From the NCBI GenBank assembly GCA_907163375.1, contig CAJQUW010008657.1, positions 558,001 through 622,000 of the forward strand: DNA of 64,000 bases. The letters are read 5' to 3'. The notes under the pieces were generated by a model. That model was not told the DNA's origin. It worked only from the letters and a program-made list of their open reading frames with translations, and did no database searches. Below, piece by piece: positions 9,978 to 22,559 of the stretch. How positions within the stretch are numbered: position 1 is the first letter of the stretch; each line of letters opens with the position of its first letter. This DNA is from Prostheceraeus crozeri. Lineage: Eukaryota; Platyhelminthes; Polycladida; Euryleptidae. Position numbers and translations under genes: made by a program.

Positions 9978-11209
9978 TGTAACTAGCGTATATATTATAA
10001 AGTGTAATCCCATATACTTTATCCATCTATAAATAATCTACATGTACTGTTTAATAATCTATAATAATACATGTAATAAATAAATATACGAGCGTATATC
10101 TATAAAGTTTGTGTAATGTTACCACTGCATTAAATTGTCATGTTTTATTTATATCATCTGCTACTCGTTCAAAGATTCTGTATTTGATGTCTACGCAGTC
10201 GGCTACACAGCAAGACAATAGACAAGATCGTCGATTGCACGTTTGCTGCAATACCACCTCCCTCGATCATTTTTATTCACTTTGTCAATATCACTTGCTG
10301 TGGAAGTAGGAGAGAACAACTTTGTACACTGAGTGCTCTTATGTTAGTCATTTTATAGTATTTATTTCAATTTCAGTTATTTAATCATTCTTGATATCAA
10401 ATTGTGCCATAAAGGAAGCTAACTACTCAGTACATATCATCCGACAACTTCAAATAATTCAAAGATAATTAACTTTTAACATTGTACAAGACTACAATTT
10501 GTGTCCTTGAAATTTCGCGTTTATTCTCTCTTTATCGCAAATTTTCACTGAAGTGAAAGTAGTCCGACCCATTGACGGTCAACCTGTCTTGGAATTGATT
10601 AACTTTTTAATTATCAGTTGGAATCAGAAATTTTTTGAATTTTATCCCGAAGCCTTTCAAATGCGCACCCTCAAATTTGAATTCACATGTAGGCCTAATT
10701 GACCAGGTTTTACAAAGTTTATTGTTTAAAGTACACATTAACACTTCGAGACCGAAACTTTTTTTGTCCCGGGAGTTCGGTCAAAGTGAACTATCTCACT
10801 GCAAAATGAATTCACATGCTCGAAATGCATTCAAAATCAGCAAACTATGCCTATACAATATATTTCATTGATGAATTTTAAATATCATTGTGAGAATTAT
10901 AGTAAATTTTAATACATTTACCTTCTTAAATAACGATATACAATAAAGATGTTACACAAAACTAAGTTTGAATGGGCGCTAGCACCCTCTCATCTATACG
11001 GCCAGGATTCAAATAAAAATCAAATAGAAAGCTAAATATTCTATCCACTCAAGCCGACTTATCTGTGTCAGGACAAGCGCAGCAACAGCTGGTCACTGAA
11101 ATATCTAATTGATTATAATTAGTAGCGACTGGTTCGGAAGTAGTTCTTTGCCTCATCGGCGACAGAATTGAGAAATGCATTTAATGTCTGCTGCACCGCC
11201 TGCCTGGAC
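9978..11209. other. Intergenic, nothing recognised
   Basis: AT-rich and non-coding. A CCCGGGAG-containing imperfect palindrome (GACCGAAAC to GTTCGGTC, about 10750-10785) is the only structure noticed. Confidence 0.35.
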
Positions 11210-11861
11210 GTGTGGACCACAGTTGTAACCTATTGTTGGAACCAGAGTTGGGCCAAGATTTTTGGCCACGCGGGCCATAGCCTTGTTTAGGATATCGTCT
11301 ATGGCAGTATATATTCACTTTCAACAGTATTGTGATACTACAGTGTAATATATAAGCGTAGAATTAATCGACTGCATTTAACTGCATATGTCGAATTGTG
11401 TATTTCACTTAGGTATACCTTTTTGCATTATATTGCATATACATTTGACTAGTAACAGTACATGATTCCCTTGAAGGATTTAGAGCTATTCTTGAGAAAT
11501 AGCCTACCTAATTGAAACCTTCTGCAGTAACCAATCATTAGGGAAACTATGGTTTTGATGGTAGCTAGCTGCGACAATAGAACGAAATCGCACCATCGAG
11601 ACAAGGTCATGGCCATGAATGAAACAGGAAGATGACGGAGCATTAAAGAATCGAACAGGATTAGTTGAAGTTAGATTGTCCCACAACAAAATAAACGTAA
11701 GTCATCAGCGGAGCATAGTCAGTTGTAGCTAAATCGAACTCTGGTGAAACTCTTCAATTTGTGAACATATGATTAGCTACCAGCTATTTTTCTATGTCGT
11801 TCAGTTTCGCGTAGATACATCGTTTCACATCGGACGCATCAACAGTTCTGTTATGTAACTA

Positions 11862-13007
11862 CAGATTGTTTCATAAAAAATGGATCACCTTTAAACATCG
11901 CCTTAACTTCAACTTTGTCTAACTCCGCCAAACTTGAACGAATTTCTCTGAAATTTGGAAGATATGTCAGTTGTGCTTACTAATATCATTGTTGGAAATT
12001 TCAAGCATGAATATTGAGTTGTTTTCCTGTTATAGATAAAAAAGTAGTAGATAATTTGATCTTCATTTAGCAATGTTGCACAAAATCATACCTCACTCTT
12101 CTAAAATTACATTTGTTTCCTTTGTTATGTAATATGTTGTTCTACAAGCCAAAAGCTATCAAGCAAAACAAAAATAAAGAAAATCGGTCAATCAGAGCCA
12201 GTATAGCACCATTATTCATCAACAATAATGTAACTGCTGCATGTGATTAACTGGACTTCATGTTCCATAGCTTCCTGACTTCGTTGCGGTGGTGTTGGCA
12301 GCATTCCTGATTGCTTTCAGCTAGAAATCTATCTCTTACCGGTTGAAAACAATACAAAGCACAAATGAATAATAACGAAATCGCATTCACAAAAGGCAAA
12401 GTGTTAGCTGGCATTTGGACCAATGACCGCTCTGAACTTCACATACCTCAAGGAACCATGAATTCTGAACGCTATGTGAATGTTTTACGAATGAACATTG
12501 GCCAAATGACAGATCAACTTGGTGATCCATCGACTTGGTTATTTATGGATGATAATGCTACGTGTCACAGGAGTAGTAGAGTCAACTTATGCAAGTCTCA
12601 ATTAGGGCTTAGGACATTATCTTGGCCAGCTCTTTCTCCTGATCTGAATCCCATAGAAAATGTATGGAGTATTCTAAAACGTAACGTTCGTCGTTCACTG
12701 CTACCTACAGATGGCGTATCACAACTTACGTCACTGTTAAAAAGAGAGTGGAGAAAGTTAGATCAGTCAAAAATCAACGATATCATCGAATCAATGCCTA
12801 GACGAATTGGTAATGTCATTGACAATAAGGGTAGGGCCACAAAATATTAGCTTCTTAAGAACCGTTACTGTATCATAGCTTATCACATTATATAAGGACA
12901 TTTAAATATATTAGGGACATGAAATAACATGAAAAATGCTTTCTGTATCATACTTATGTTTTATTTAGTCAAATTTTAGGATGATCCACTTTTTATGAAA
13001 CGGACTG
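11862..13007 (+). mobile_element. Tc1-like element, internally deleted, inserted in a hAT
   Basis: The inverted ends match over about 26 bases: CAGATTGTTTCATAAAAAAT on the left and CAGTCCGTTTCATAAAAAGT when the right end is reverse-complemented. A TA precedes the left end, but the right flank reads AC, so one copy of the target site has mutated. It is the same family as 29691-31162, but 1.15 kb against 1.47 kb, because the transposase 5' half is gone. Confidence 0.82.
12365..12850 (+). pseudogene. Tc1 transposase, C-terminal half
   Basis: A 161-codon open frame begins in mid-domain (GKVLAGIWTNDRSELHIPQG) and contains FMDDNATCHRS and SPDLNPIENVWSILKR. These hold the second D and the E of a DD34E catalytic triad. 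The DNA-binding half and the first catalytic D are absent. The remaining frame has no stop, so the deletion rather than later decay removed function. It could in principle be translated as a fragment, but I see no promoter evidence. Confidence 0.85.
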
Positions 13008-13421
13008 ACGAAATACATTATCTAGTTTGAAATCACGTTGTGTTATTTTTCCATCAGTAAGCCACCTGTGCAAATATGACACAAAAAAGGTCATTGAAAG
13101 CTATATAAACTTTAGGGATCAGCCGGTTGACAAAGACCTGTGTATCACATATGGCACATGTCGAAGATGCTAATATTCCGCAAATATACTGCTCTAATTA
13201 GTCAGAATGAACCACAGAATAGCCTACAACTCAATGAATAAGCTTACTATTATTTGAAAAGCATAAAATGTGTGGCAGAATTACAATTCATTCATTCATT
13301 TAGCGTCTTGCTTTCTTCGCATTGCAGTGAATGTGATAAACATAGCTAAACAATACTGCTTAACAAAAATTTGAAACGCGGCCCGAGACGGGCTCGGGCC
13401 GGTTACAACTCTGGTGTGGAC

Positions 13422-14799
13422 CATCCAAAGACAGTGGAAAATGTAGTATATAGTCTTTGGCGCCATCTGTTCTGATTTCTACGTGTAGCTGACTTGTGCT
13501 GACATGTATTCGAATCCTTGTCAGAAGAATCACACTCAAGAAGATTCGATGTTAGCATTCACCAAGACTCCATATGCATTCTATTCTTATTGGATATCTG
13601 TGTCTAGCTATCTCTATAAACTTCACCAATTCTCATAGCACGAAAACAGTTTATTAAACATAGGGATCTCTAAGCACTGACATCGATGTAAAGTTTTGTG
13701 ACAATCAGTTACTGGTGATGATGTTCAAGAAATTCAGCGAATGAGCCAATGTAATTTCAGGTGGCTGATCACTGTGAAAATGGGGAATTCTAATTAAAAA
13801 TTGTTTTCGTTTTCAATTTTATATTGATAGTTATCAAAGTGTACATGCAAGTTCGTTGACATTTTCATTCTAAAGTTATTTCAAAATGTAACTAGACTTC
13901 TTTTGATTGACTGTCCTTAAAATTCCTTCACGTCTATATTGATCTGCAATTTATATATCTAGTTTTAGGTCAGCACAAATTTGCTTCACTTTTAAGTAAT
14001 TCTAACGTAAAGCTGCAAAATGCATTTCAAACGAATTCTGTAAATTGACTTGAAAATCCTTCAGTTGATGATGAAAGAAACAATGAATGTAAAACAAACT
14101 AACAACAAAATGATCAAAGTCTCACACTTTTTACAGCAAACATAAAGGAATCATGCATTCTGTTGCTATTGTTTTCTATTTTGTTTTCAACGTTTGAACT
14201 CAGATAATATTTTCCTTAATATTTTGATGAGAATATTGAAAGACGAGTTTAAGTCGAAGGAGTTCACAGCATGTCTAATAAGAATGCGTCTCTTTTTGAA
14301 GCTCATTAATCCGGAAAACTGACATGCCTGATAAATCTGTTTTTACTGCTTCTCGCACTTTGCGCGACAATCTTATCGCCTCGGAACGTCTCATGAATTT
14401 GCGTTTTATCTTTAGCGATAGAATGGCAATTACGAATATTGACAAAATTGCAATATCAAACTATGTCAATGTTTGTATTCACATTGAAGCTTGAAAGCGC
14501 TATGTTCAAGTTAGCTGGCCTTGAATTATCAAAACAAAATCTTTTTGATTATTGTTCTTTAGAGTAGCACTAGTCAAAATCTGAGCGTTCGGAGTTTTAT
14601 TTAAGTTAAGTCAAAATTAAACCACGGATTGAGATCTTGAATTCAAAATATCTGCAACATTAGATTTGCATGGAATTTGGTTACTGATAAATTCTGCAAA
14701 TCTAAACCAAGGATGTAGGTAAGCTATCTGGAAAACTTTAAACCGATTACACAATAATCTCAAAACACTACTACAGACAATAACTCCGTCTTCCCCTTC
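13422..14799. other. Intergenic, nothing recognised
   Basis: AT-rich, with no supported frame or repeat. Confidence 0.35.
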
Positions 14800-14902
14800 T
14801 CCGGCTTCATCTGTCGTGATGAGCTTGTGGACTTGAACCAGTGACGTTGCATCGGAAAGCATGCAAGAAAGTTTTCTAATCACCAGGCCATCAAACCTCG
14901 GG
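14800..14902 (-). repeat. tRNA-headed SINE relic, related to the hammerhead SINE
   Basis: On the minus strand the order is box A-like TGGCCTGGTGATTAGA, GCATGC, AACGTCACTGGTTCAAG (box B) and then CACGACAGATGA. This is the same order and spacing as in the hammerhead SINE, with CTGATGA changed to CAGATGA and no recognisable GAAAC strand. It is an old or sister-family copy. Confidence 0.55.
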
Positions 14903-14934
14903 AAAATATGTAAAAATATTAAGAAATATAACAA

Positions 14935-16148
14935 ATTTTCAAATACAGTTTTTTTTCATTTCTTATATCAGATTTCTCCTTTTATGAGTGATGAAAATTT
15001 ATTGAATTGCGCTTATTGAAGCAATAATCAGGAACAATGGAAAAAACATCAAATTGAAAAAGCTATTTGAAGAAATTTCAATATTCAATTACATAGGCTT
15101 CTCGAAAATGTCATCTATCACTTTACATGCACACTCAAGCACCCATTGAGGGATTTGCAGTGGTCTTTTTAAAACAAGGCATCGATTTATGCTTTTGTGA
15201 CTTATGGCTTTAGTATACTTTTATCCGAACTTTTCACCAAAATTCTTTGGATTTAGTCTACTTCAAGGTCATACTTACAACCAATTTTGAAAGGGTCTGA
15301 ATTTTGCAACATTGAGCAACACATCGTCGCGAAGCACATCGATTTTCACTATGAGTATCTTTTTTTTATAAAACTGAGGTCGCTGTCTGATCATATCATC
15401 ATGAACTATCATATCATAGACATCGAATAATGTTTATGAAATTCTGCTGTTGCATAAATACTACTTATTGATGTTTGAAGTAGCAGTGGCACATTTAAGA
15501 AGTCAATATTGTATCTTTTCAGTATCATCTGAATTCCCTGGGTTTTTGAAAGTCGTCCATCTTCTTCTTGATCATATTTGAAGTTACCTGCACTTAAAAG
15601 AGAATTGTAAAATGCCGCTTCATGGATATATTGGAATGGTTATTTTTAAATGAAATTCTTCCGCATTTCATAATTTCCGGTTGCCTGACTATGCACAAAT
15701 CAATCTTATCACGCTCCTGTTGTACTCATAAGTAAATTTCTCAAAACATTTAATCATTGTCATCGGGATCAAAGACACGGGATTATAGCCAAAATTGGGG
15801 AAAATTCCTGATTTTGTTATTAATCAAAAATTAGTTATTTGAAATTTTGAACTGCTTTTTGTAGTAAAAAGATAAGCGCGTTGGAACAAATGAACACCAC
15901 AATTACAATGACCGGCGAGGAGTGTAGAAGATGGTGATGCCACCTTTGACTTAATTCGCGCGGTTGCCGGAAGATGCAGGCCATCAATGATGAGCATTGT
16001 TCTACCAAGCTTCGCCGACAGCGGTTAACTATCGCCAGGCACTAATGCTTTCAACCTCGAGTCTCATTCGCTTTATGATATTTCTCCTCTGTTACTTTAT
16101 AGGTCACAGTCTTTTTCAAATGGATTTTTTTAGAATTTGCAAGGAATT
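14935..16148. other. Intergenic, nothing recognised
   Basis: No supported frame, RNA or repeat. Confidence 0.35.
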
Positions 16149-16455
16149 TATCAAATCTCAGTAGATATATGCCACCACATGTTTCGGCCTGTCGGGCCCT
16201 CATCAGTCGTGGATAGGTTCGAACCAGCGCGCGACGTTGGAGCTAGAGGACGTGCACGCATTTCCTCTAACCACAAGGACACCGGACCATCTGCTGAGCG
16301 TTAACTAGCCAGAAAGGCACTGCTTTAACGCAGGCACGTGGAGGGCCGATTGCATTCTGCAGCAAATTAATGCCACATCCGATATTGAGGCGCTTCACGC
16401 AGACACTCTCCCACCGGACCATCTGTTGAAAGCGTGAAGTAGCCACCTGAATCAA
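16149..16455 (-). repeat. Hammerhead SINE, partly tandem copy
   Basis: A minus-strand copy running from ATCAAATCTCA (16149) through the hammerhead region, box B (GGTTCGAACC, 16216-16225), box A (16271-16283), the CACGTGGAG block and the central segment. After the centre, ACCGGACCATCTGTTGA recurs at about 16413-16430 as the start of a second unit in the same orientation. The copy is therefore a head-to-tail partial dimer, unlike the inverted pair at 7640-8118. Confidence 0.65.
16172..16212 (-). ncRNA. Hammerhead core with cleavage site lost
   Basis: CTGATGA, stem II and GAAACATGT are present on the minus strand. The three bases CTC that hold the cleavage position in the best copy are missing, so stem I follows directly. 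It is inactive as read. Confidence 0.6.
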
Positions 16456-17984
16456 GCCGTGTTTGTATCAAGTAGTGAGACATGAATGACATGTGCTGGG
16501 AAAGCAACTCAATAATGCTACGCGCCTTCAAATGTGATTATAAAGAAGGAGACTATTTGATTGTGCAAAAGCATTTCAAATTGCTAGGAAAATATACACA
16601 AATGCTAATTAATTGGGTCATTGCTAAACCGCATGCAGCATTTACATAAAATTAACATTTCCAAGACTACCTTCTATGTCTGTTGTATTCTATGGCTGCA
16701 ATTCATAAACTCATACTCATAAAATAAAGTGTTTTTGCTAAAAATCAGCGGCAAAAGAGTAAAATCATCGTCATACGAGTATTTTTAAAAAGAATTCGAA
16801 AACACTAACACTCAGTAAGCAAAATCCAACAATTTTCGGGTGAAGGCTTGAAGGTACTCTGAAACAATAACTCACAGAAGTCTTTCAAGTGATTTAGTTT
16901 TTAAAAATTCCAGGCAAAAGTGATACAGGGTGCCTATCGTGCCACCTCTCACGTATGGAAAGGGATAAGGTTCAGTTCCCTGGCTGACATCCACCGCAAG
17001 ATATTTGATCACGTTAATGAATCGTTAAGATTGCAATAATTCACCTGAGATCTTTTTGTTTTCTTTGAGTTTATTATGTTGTTTCAGCTTATCTTATTTT
17101 AAAGTTCAGATGATGCCTAAGGGTCTGAGGAATTGTAGTCGAATAATTTCAATGTAGTGGGTACAATTGTAGTAGCAATGGTCAAATATCACATTCGATC
17201 TAACAACGAGGATAAAGTTAGAATACATTACTTATTAATTGTCTAGGGAATGAGATGATAAAAAAATCAAGTTTCTCAACAGTAGTAAGTGCAATCATTT
17301 TCTATTATAGTAGGTGCAGTGGTGAGTTATGGTCGTACACGGGCTCCGTAACATGAACTCATAACTTTTGAAATGGAACATGATGTTTTAACATATCTCA
17401 TTGATCAAAATGAACTCGATGATAATGCACCGTCATTTCACAAAGTTAAATATAGATGAGTAGATGATCATCATTTTCATCAACGATTTGCACTCAGCAT
17501 AAAAGTTCAAAGCAAGTGACCTACAGAAAGTGATGCGAAGAAATCAATTTATTTCCTAATGTAGTTTGCAATTCTGATCAAAGTGAGAATCAGTTAAGCA
17601 GCTTATGAATAATGCCGACAATATTCCCGCAGCTGTTTTGTGATCGTGATAAGAATTTTAATGATGAATTTGTAATCTAAACTGACATTTATGCAATGTC
17701 CCGCAAAAAAAGGCGGCATTTTCAGATTTCTGTTCAAGGAAGATAATTGATTTGGCTTTCTCAAGTCTTTTTTCATAATAGCGGCGAAAATGAAGTGTGA
17801 GCAAGCGCATAATGTGATTCAATTTTCTATGCTAAAACCAGAGTAATACAGATCTTATGACATTGTAAGGAAATGTACCGAAGACAATGCTTGTAAAGGA
17901 TTTTATTATATAATGGTACTTGCAACAAGTTTTGTATTTTAAGCAACATCATTCGTGCTTGAGTGAACGCATGCACTTTATTGC
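16456..17984. other. Intergenic, nothing recognised
   Basis: No supported gene or repeat. Confidence 0.35.
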
Positions 17985-18710
17985 ATCGTGTTATATTATT
18001 CTATACCATATTATATTATATTACATTACGTTACACTATATTATATGATATCGTGTTATAGTATATTATATCACATTGCATTATTCTATATTATTCTCTT
18101 TCAAATTAGAATACAATATACTATATCAAATTATATTATATCTAATCATATAAACTTCATTGATTATATCATATTATATTATATTATGTTGCATTATATT
18201 ATGCAATATTTATTAGACTATGTTTTATTGCATTATGCTGTAATTGCTGTATCATATTATATTAATCTGCACTGCATTATATAATAGTGCAAAATATTTG
18301 TGCTACGTTATATTCTTCTATCTTATACTATGCCTATTTTGAATGCAATATATCATCTTAAATTATTTTACATTATTTCGTATTATGTTGCATTATGTTA
18401 TATTTTTATTATACTATACTATGCTATAAAATATTACACTGTATTATGTTATATAGTATTATATTGTATTACTTGCACTGTATTATATCACATTGTATGA
18501 CTTTGTGTTTTAATGTATTATGTTATATCATATTATATTGCATTATGTTATATCACATAATTTTGTAATGCACTATATTACAAAGTAAGTATAAAAGGGA
18601 ACACTTTGCTGTATTATATCATATTATATTGCATTATGTTATATCACATAATTTTGTAATGCACTATATTATATCATATTTCATCATATTACATTATGTT
18701 ATAAAAAATG
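17985..18710. repeat. ATATT/ATTAT-type degenerate satellite
   Basis: About 0.7 kb of imperfect TATTA and ATTATATT units, with little else. Toward its right end a block of about 57 bases (starting TATATCATATTATATTGCAT, near 18523 and 18612) is repeated with a period of about 90 bases. Long open frames across this block are by-products of low complexity. Confidence 0.85.
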
Positions 18711-21379
18711 TGGCATCAGGCACTTGCATTAAAATGGTAAACTAATTCTGATGACAATGCTTTTTGATTCATGTATAATGTATTAACGCATATGTACATA
18801 TATGTTTATGCAATAACACATGAATTTCAATTTATGATATATTAACTAAGAGTGTCGTAAGTATGTTTACTAACAGCATTGAGACTTTTGTTGGATTTCA
18901 GCACTGAACTCTTGGATTTGAACTGACCAGGTTGAATCATTTAACATTTATTTTGGTTGAGAATGATAATTGTTTTTGGAGTCCATTTAATTTACAAGCA
19001 CTTATGGAAGGGATAAATCCATTTATTCTGCCTTTAACAGGGTTTTTAAACAAACTTTAGTATAGCTGCAAGATACAGCCTCCGACTCATCAAAAGTGTA
19101 CGGCAGTGTCTACATGAAGGTTTCAGCTATCAGGCTCATTTATGTGCAATAAAGTGACGTCGGTAAATGATATCATTTGATAGAAAAAACATGTCAACGT
19201 AAAATACTCGAATAAAACTATTATCATTCTCATGTTTCAAAAACTTACTTTTTCAACCTAGACGCCATGCATTAGGCATCAAATTCAAAACTGTTTTCAA
19301 GAAATCTGCTATTCATGTCGCAATAAGCCTAGCTTACTTAAAGAAGCAGAATTAAAATTTTTGACTTCCATTTCTCTGAAAATTTATCACAATGAAACTT
19401 ATCGGTGAGTAATTTATGTTTCATTTCAAACCTTCACAATTTTGATATCAAATTCCTTCACGAATTGAAGTCTAATCAAAAGGTAACATTTCATTAAGGA
19501 ATGCTTATCTTCCACTAATTCCATATCAGTTGATGGAAATATTTCCTTTTCACTTCTGTTTATCTTCCAAGTTCGATGATTTTTCATTCTATAAATAAAT
19601 ACACTACACTTCTTTCGAATGAACTGGGTGTAAATTGATGATTATTCAAACATTCCGGTGAAAGTTTCGGTCTGCTCATAAATAGTTGATTATCAGACAA
19701 CTTTATAATTGAAATTATATTATTCAAACGATATCGCTTGAAATAATTTTTCCATCAATCTTCATTCTTCCGTACCACGGTGATTTTCTTTCCTCTCCCC
19801 TATCATTCTCTCCTCGAGTGCTTGACTCTCATCGCTACTCGGAAGCGGTCAATTGCATTATACATTTATGCTGACAAACTCAAATATGCATATTCAACAT
19901 AATTTAACCGTTTGCATACAAGCGCTTTATTATTTTGTTTTCGTGATTTATCGTGTACACGTGTTTTAGAAAACGAATTGTGATCGCATAATTGCTCGTA
20001 CTGTATATAGAAGGTCTATGTTATTCATTTTAACTGATGGATTTATTTATGCATACACCGGTATACCTACAAGGCTCGCATATGAAGTCATCATTGGTAC
20101 AACACTGGTGAAATTTAAGTATCCCAGTTCTCTTAAGTAGCCATAATCTTTATGTTCTTTATATTTAATATAAAATTTAGTCTATTTACGATGTGATTTA
20201 ATCAAAATCTTTCTTGAAGTCAGAATCATGTTCTGACATTTGAAAATGCGACTTAATTTCTTCTTTTTCAATGATTCAATATTTGACGTCTACATAGTTA
20301 TCTCTTTGATAAACTGGCAACTTAATTGCCAAAAAATCTTTATTGAAAATGAAGTACAAGAGTTGGGAAAACGAGTCCCTGCACAAGGTAAAAAAAATGA
20401 GTCAAGTTAATAGGATTTGACAAAGCATCAGTTGTTTTCATTTGCTCCTATCACTCAGTTGAAGAGTTACTCAAGCAATTTTGTTGATGAATTTCATGTG
20501 CATTTCTATCAAATCAGATCCTTACGATCATTCTTTTTCATATTTATTTTATGCAATGTCTGCAAAATGCTTCCAATCGTCAAGTATCCGAAAATGTGCT
20601 GTAAAAGTAAATAATTCATCCATAAAGAAGCGATAGCGTACAATTCGAGAAAGAAAGCGAGGAAAGTCTACAAGAACAATATAATGCATCATGTAAGTTT
20701 GAAATGTGGTGCAGGATAGAGAAGAGTCAGAAAATATTTAGAGCTCATTAACTTTTAGCTGTTTGCATGTATGAAAGTCACAAGCAAGGCATATTTAATA
20801 AATAATTAAAACAATATGATTTCACATGTTACCAGATCACATTTTAGATTAACAGGTCAAGCATTTTTTGATGAGCTGAAGTCCATTGCTGCAGTCGACC
20901 ACCTGTCTACAAGTATTAAAATGGGTTTTTGTGATTATGTTAGTTTGTGGACGGAATGAAAGATTGAAAGTGCTCTTAAGACGCACACGTACATGCCTAT
21001 TCAACAGGCATGGGCGGTCGGTATTCCGTGAATACCCATCAAAAAAATTTTCATTTGGCATGTAGATATCGTTGTGCTCCATAAACAGTTGTAGCATTTT
21101 TTTATGAAGCAGTTATTTAGTCAGCCAATAGTGAAGTTTTACTATGAATGTTCCCTTTCATTCTCGCAACTGCCAATAAGAATCTAGCTATTGTTTGTCA
21201 GAAGCTAGCGGTTGATGATTTTCTCGAGGGAACGACAACAAGACAATGATCGAACACGCAGCGTTAAGAAAAGCGTCTGATTGTCAGAGCCAAAGATTAA
21301 CAAATTATTGTGATGACATGACGTCAACTTGGACTGTGTTTTGGTTATCTGAACTCCCTTAACGTGCGTTAACAGATGA
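18711..21379. other. Intergenic, nothing recognised
   Basis: Frames here are short and domain-free. No RNA gene or repeat pair was found. Confidence 0.35.
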
Positions 21380-21975
21380 GAGCTGATAGATGACCGCCGT
21401 TCATCCTGATAGCTGATAGAACCCGGTCACACTTTAGAGCTAATAGTTGAGATAAATCCTGCCCCTCAATCTCACAAACCATTACCACGTGCAGGTAGAA
21501 CTGACCTGATAGTTGTTCAGCTTCAATTATAGCTACTCTCAGAACCCGTTCACACTACTATCGTCTATCAGTAAATAATCTTAAGATTGTTTCTATTCTT
21601 GATTCATAATTGTCTAGCGCTTCGAAGTGCGGTCACACTTGAGAGCTGACTATCAGGTATTTGATCAGTGGCTGCGATGCAGGGCAGTCGCCGCAACACT
21701 CCATCCACTTTCTATAAATTTCCAAGCACAAAAGTATGGCCACCGCGATTCATACTTTTCATTTGTGCCTATACCTGATGTCGACGCTTTCATTTTCCTT
21801 TGATCTTCATTGAGCTGGTTTCCCAGGTAACGAAGCCTGCGCTGTTCAGCGCTGTTGAAATTGGCTGAAAGACCAAGTCTGTGGTCGTGTAGCTGATCTT
21901 TAGTTTATCAACGTATTCTCCGTTCGATATGTCCCAGAAACAATGGTTCTCATATAGTGTGATCAGAATTTCAGT
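21380..21975. repeat. Possible old element with GGTCACACTT/CTGATAG motifs
   Basis: The words CGGTCACACTT and GAGCTGATAG or GAGCTGACTATCAG recur at about 21380-21450, 21540-21570 and 21630-21660. An inverted form (AGTGTGATCAGAA) occurs near 21957. This resembles the decayed ends of a palindromic MITE, but I could not define termini or a target duplication. Confidence 0.3.
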
Positions 21976-22263
21976 TAATTAGAATATCTGAATGACAAAC
22001 TAGAAGCTGCTGCAAATTCTGGTGTAGACTGATAAATAGGCCTGGCGTTAGGGTAGAGTGGGGTATCAATGGAATATGTTTGTCAAAACTCAAGCAGCAG
22101 GCCTATTATGTGGGCAAAGTGTCCCCGAGGCGTCTTGCCCTTTAAGCATGGGGCGCTTCACCCATATCGGCTGTTGCTCATCAATTTGTTGGTCAATTAA
22201 TATGCAAAATCGAGAAAAATACAGGTTTAAGTCTTGACCACTGATGTGATGGAATATCTGTGA

Positions 22264-22520
22264 CACGTGGAGGGCGGACTGGATTCTGCAATCACTTAAT
22301 ACCGCATCCGAGATTGAGGATCAATCTCCACGTGCCTGTGTTAAAGCAGTGCCTTCCTGGCTAATTCACGCTCTCAACAGATGGTCCGCTGGCCTTGTGG
22401 TTAGACGGTATGCTTGCACGTCCTCTAGCTCCAACGTCGCTGGTTCAAACCTACCCACGACTGATGAGGCCCAACAGGCCGAAACATGTCTCGTGGTGGT
22501 TACATCTGTTGAGATTTGAT
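22264..22520 (+). repeat. Hammerhead SINE, best-preserved copy
   Basis: The layout is CACGTGGAG (22264), a central segment, CTCCACGTG, GTTAAAGCAGTG, then box A (TGGCCTTGTGG, 22390-22400), box B (GGTTCAAACC, 22442-22451), the hammerhead (22455-22496) and the end CATCTGTTGAGATTTGAT (to 22520), followed by an AT tail. Box A and box B are spaced as in a tRNA, so an internal Pol III promoter is likely. No protein is encoded. The arrangement recalls the schistosome Sm-alpha elements, which combine a Pol III-like promoter with a hammerhead. The sequence itself is not one I recognise. Confidence 0.8.
22455..22496 (+). ncRNA. Type I hammerhead ribozyme, core intact
   Basis: Stem I is CCACGA (22455-22460) paired with UCGUGG (22491-22496), six perfect pairs. 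CUGAUGA lies at 22461-22467. Stem II is GGCC/GGCC (22468-22471, 22477-22480) with loop CAACA. GAAA is at 22481-22484. Stem III is only two pairs closed by AU. The triplet GUC ends at 22490, where cleavage is expected. All conserved core bases are present. Tiny stem III forms in other genomes often need a dimer or flanking contacts to be active, so activity is inferred. Confidence 0.85.
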
Positions 22521-22559
22521 AAATATATTATATATGACGTATACATGAATAAGAAAAAA

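Larger units (their letters stand above)
11218..13413. mobile_element. hAT element with a nested Tc1
   Basis: Exact 8-bp duplication GTGTGGAC at 11210-11217 and 13414-13421. The left end CACAGTTGTAACC matches the reverse complement of the right end CAGAGTTGTAACC. The duplication fits the hAT consensus nTnnnnAn. Removing the Tc1 at 11862-13007 leaves about 1.05 kb with no transposase frame, so this is a non-autonomous hAT. The right end carries a CGGGC-rich hairpin (about 13379-13402). Confidence 0.82.

Noticed and set aside
14617-14934. 105-codon minus-strand frame
   Set aside because: It runs across a tRNA-like SINE relic and has no domain.
17988-18500. Frames rich in Y and I across the ATATT satellite
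   Set aside because: Low-complexity DNA with few stops in one frame; not coding.
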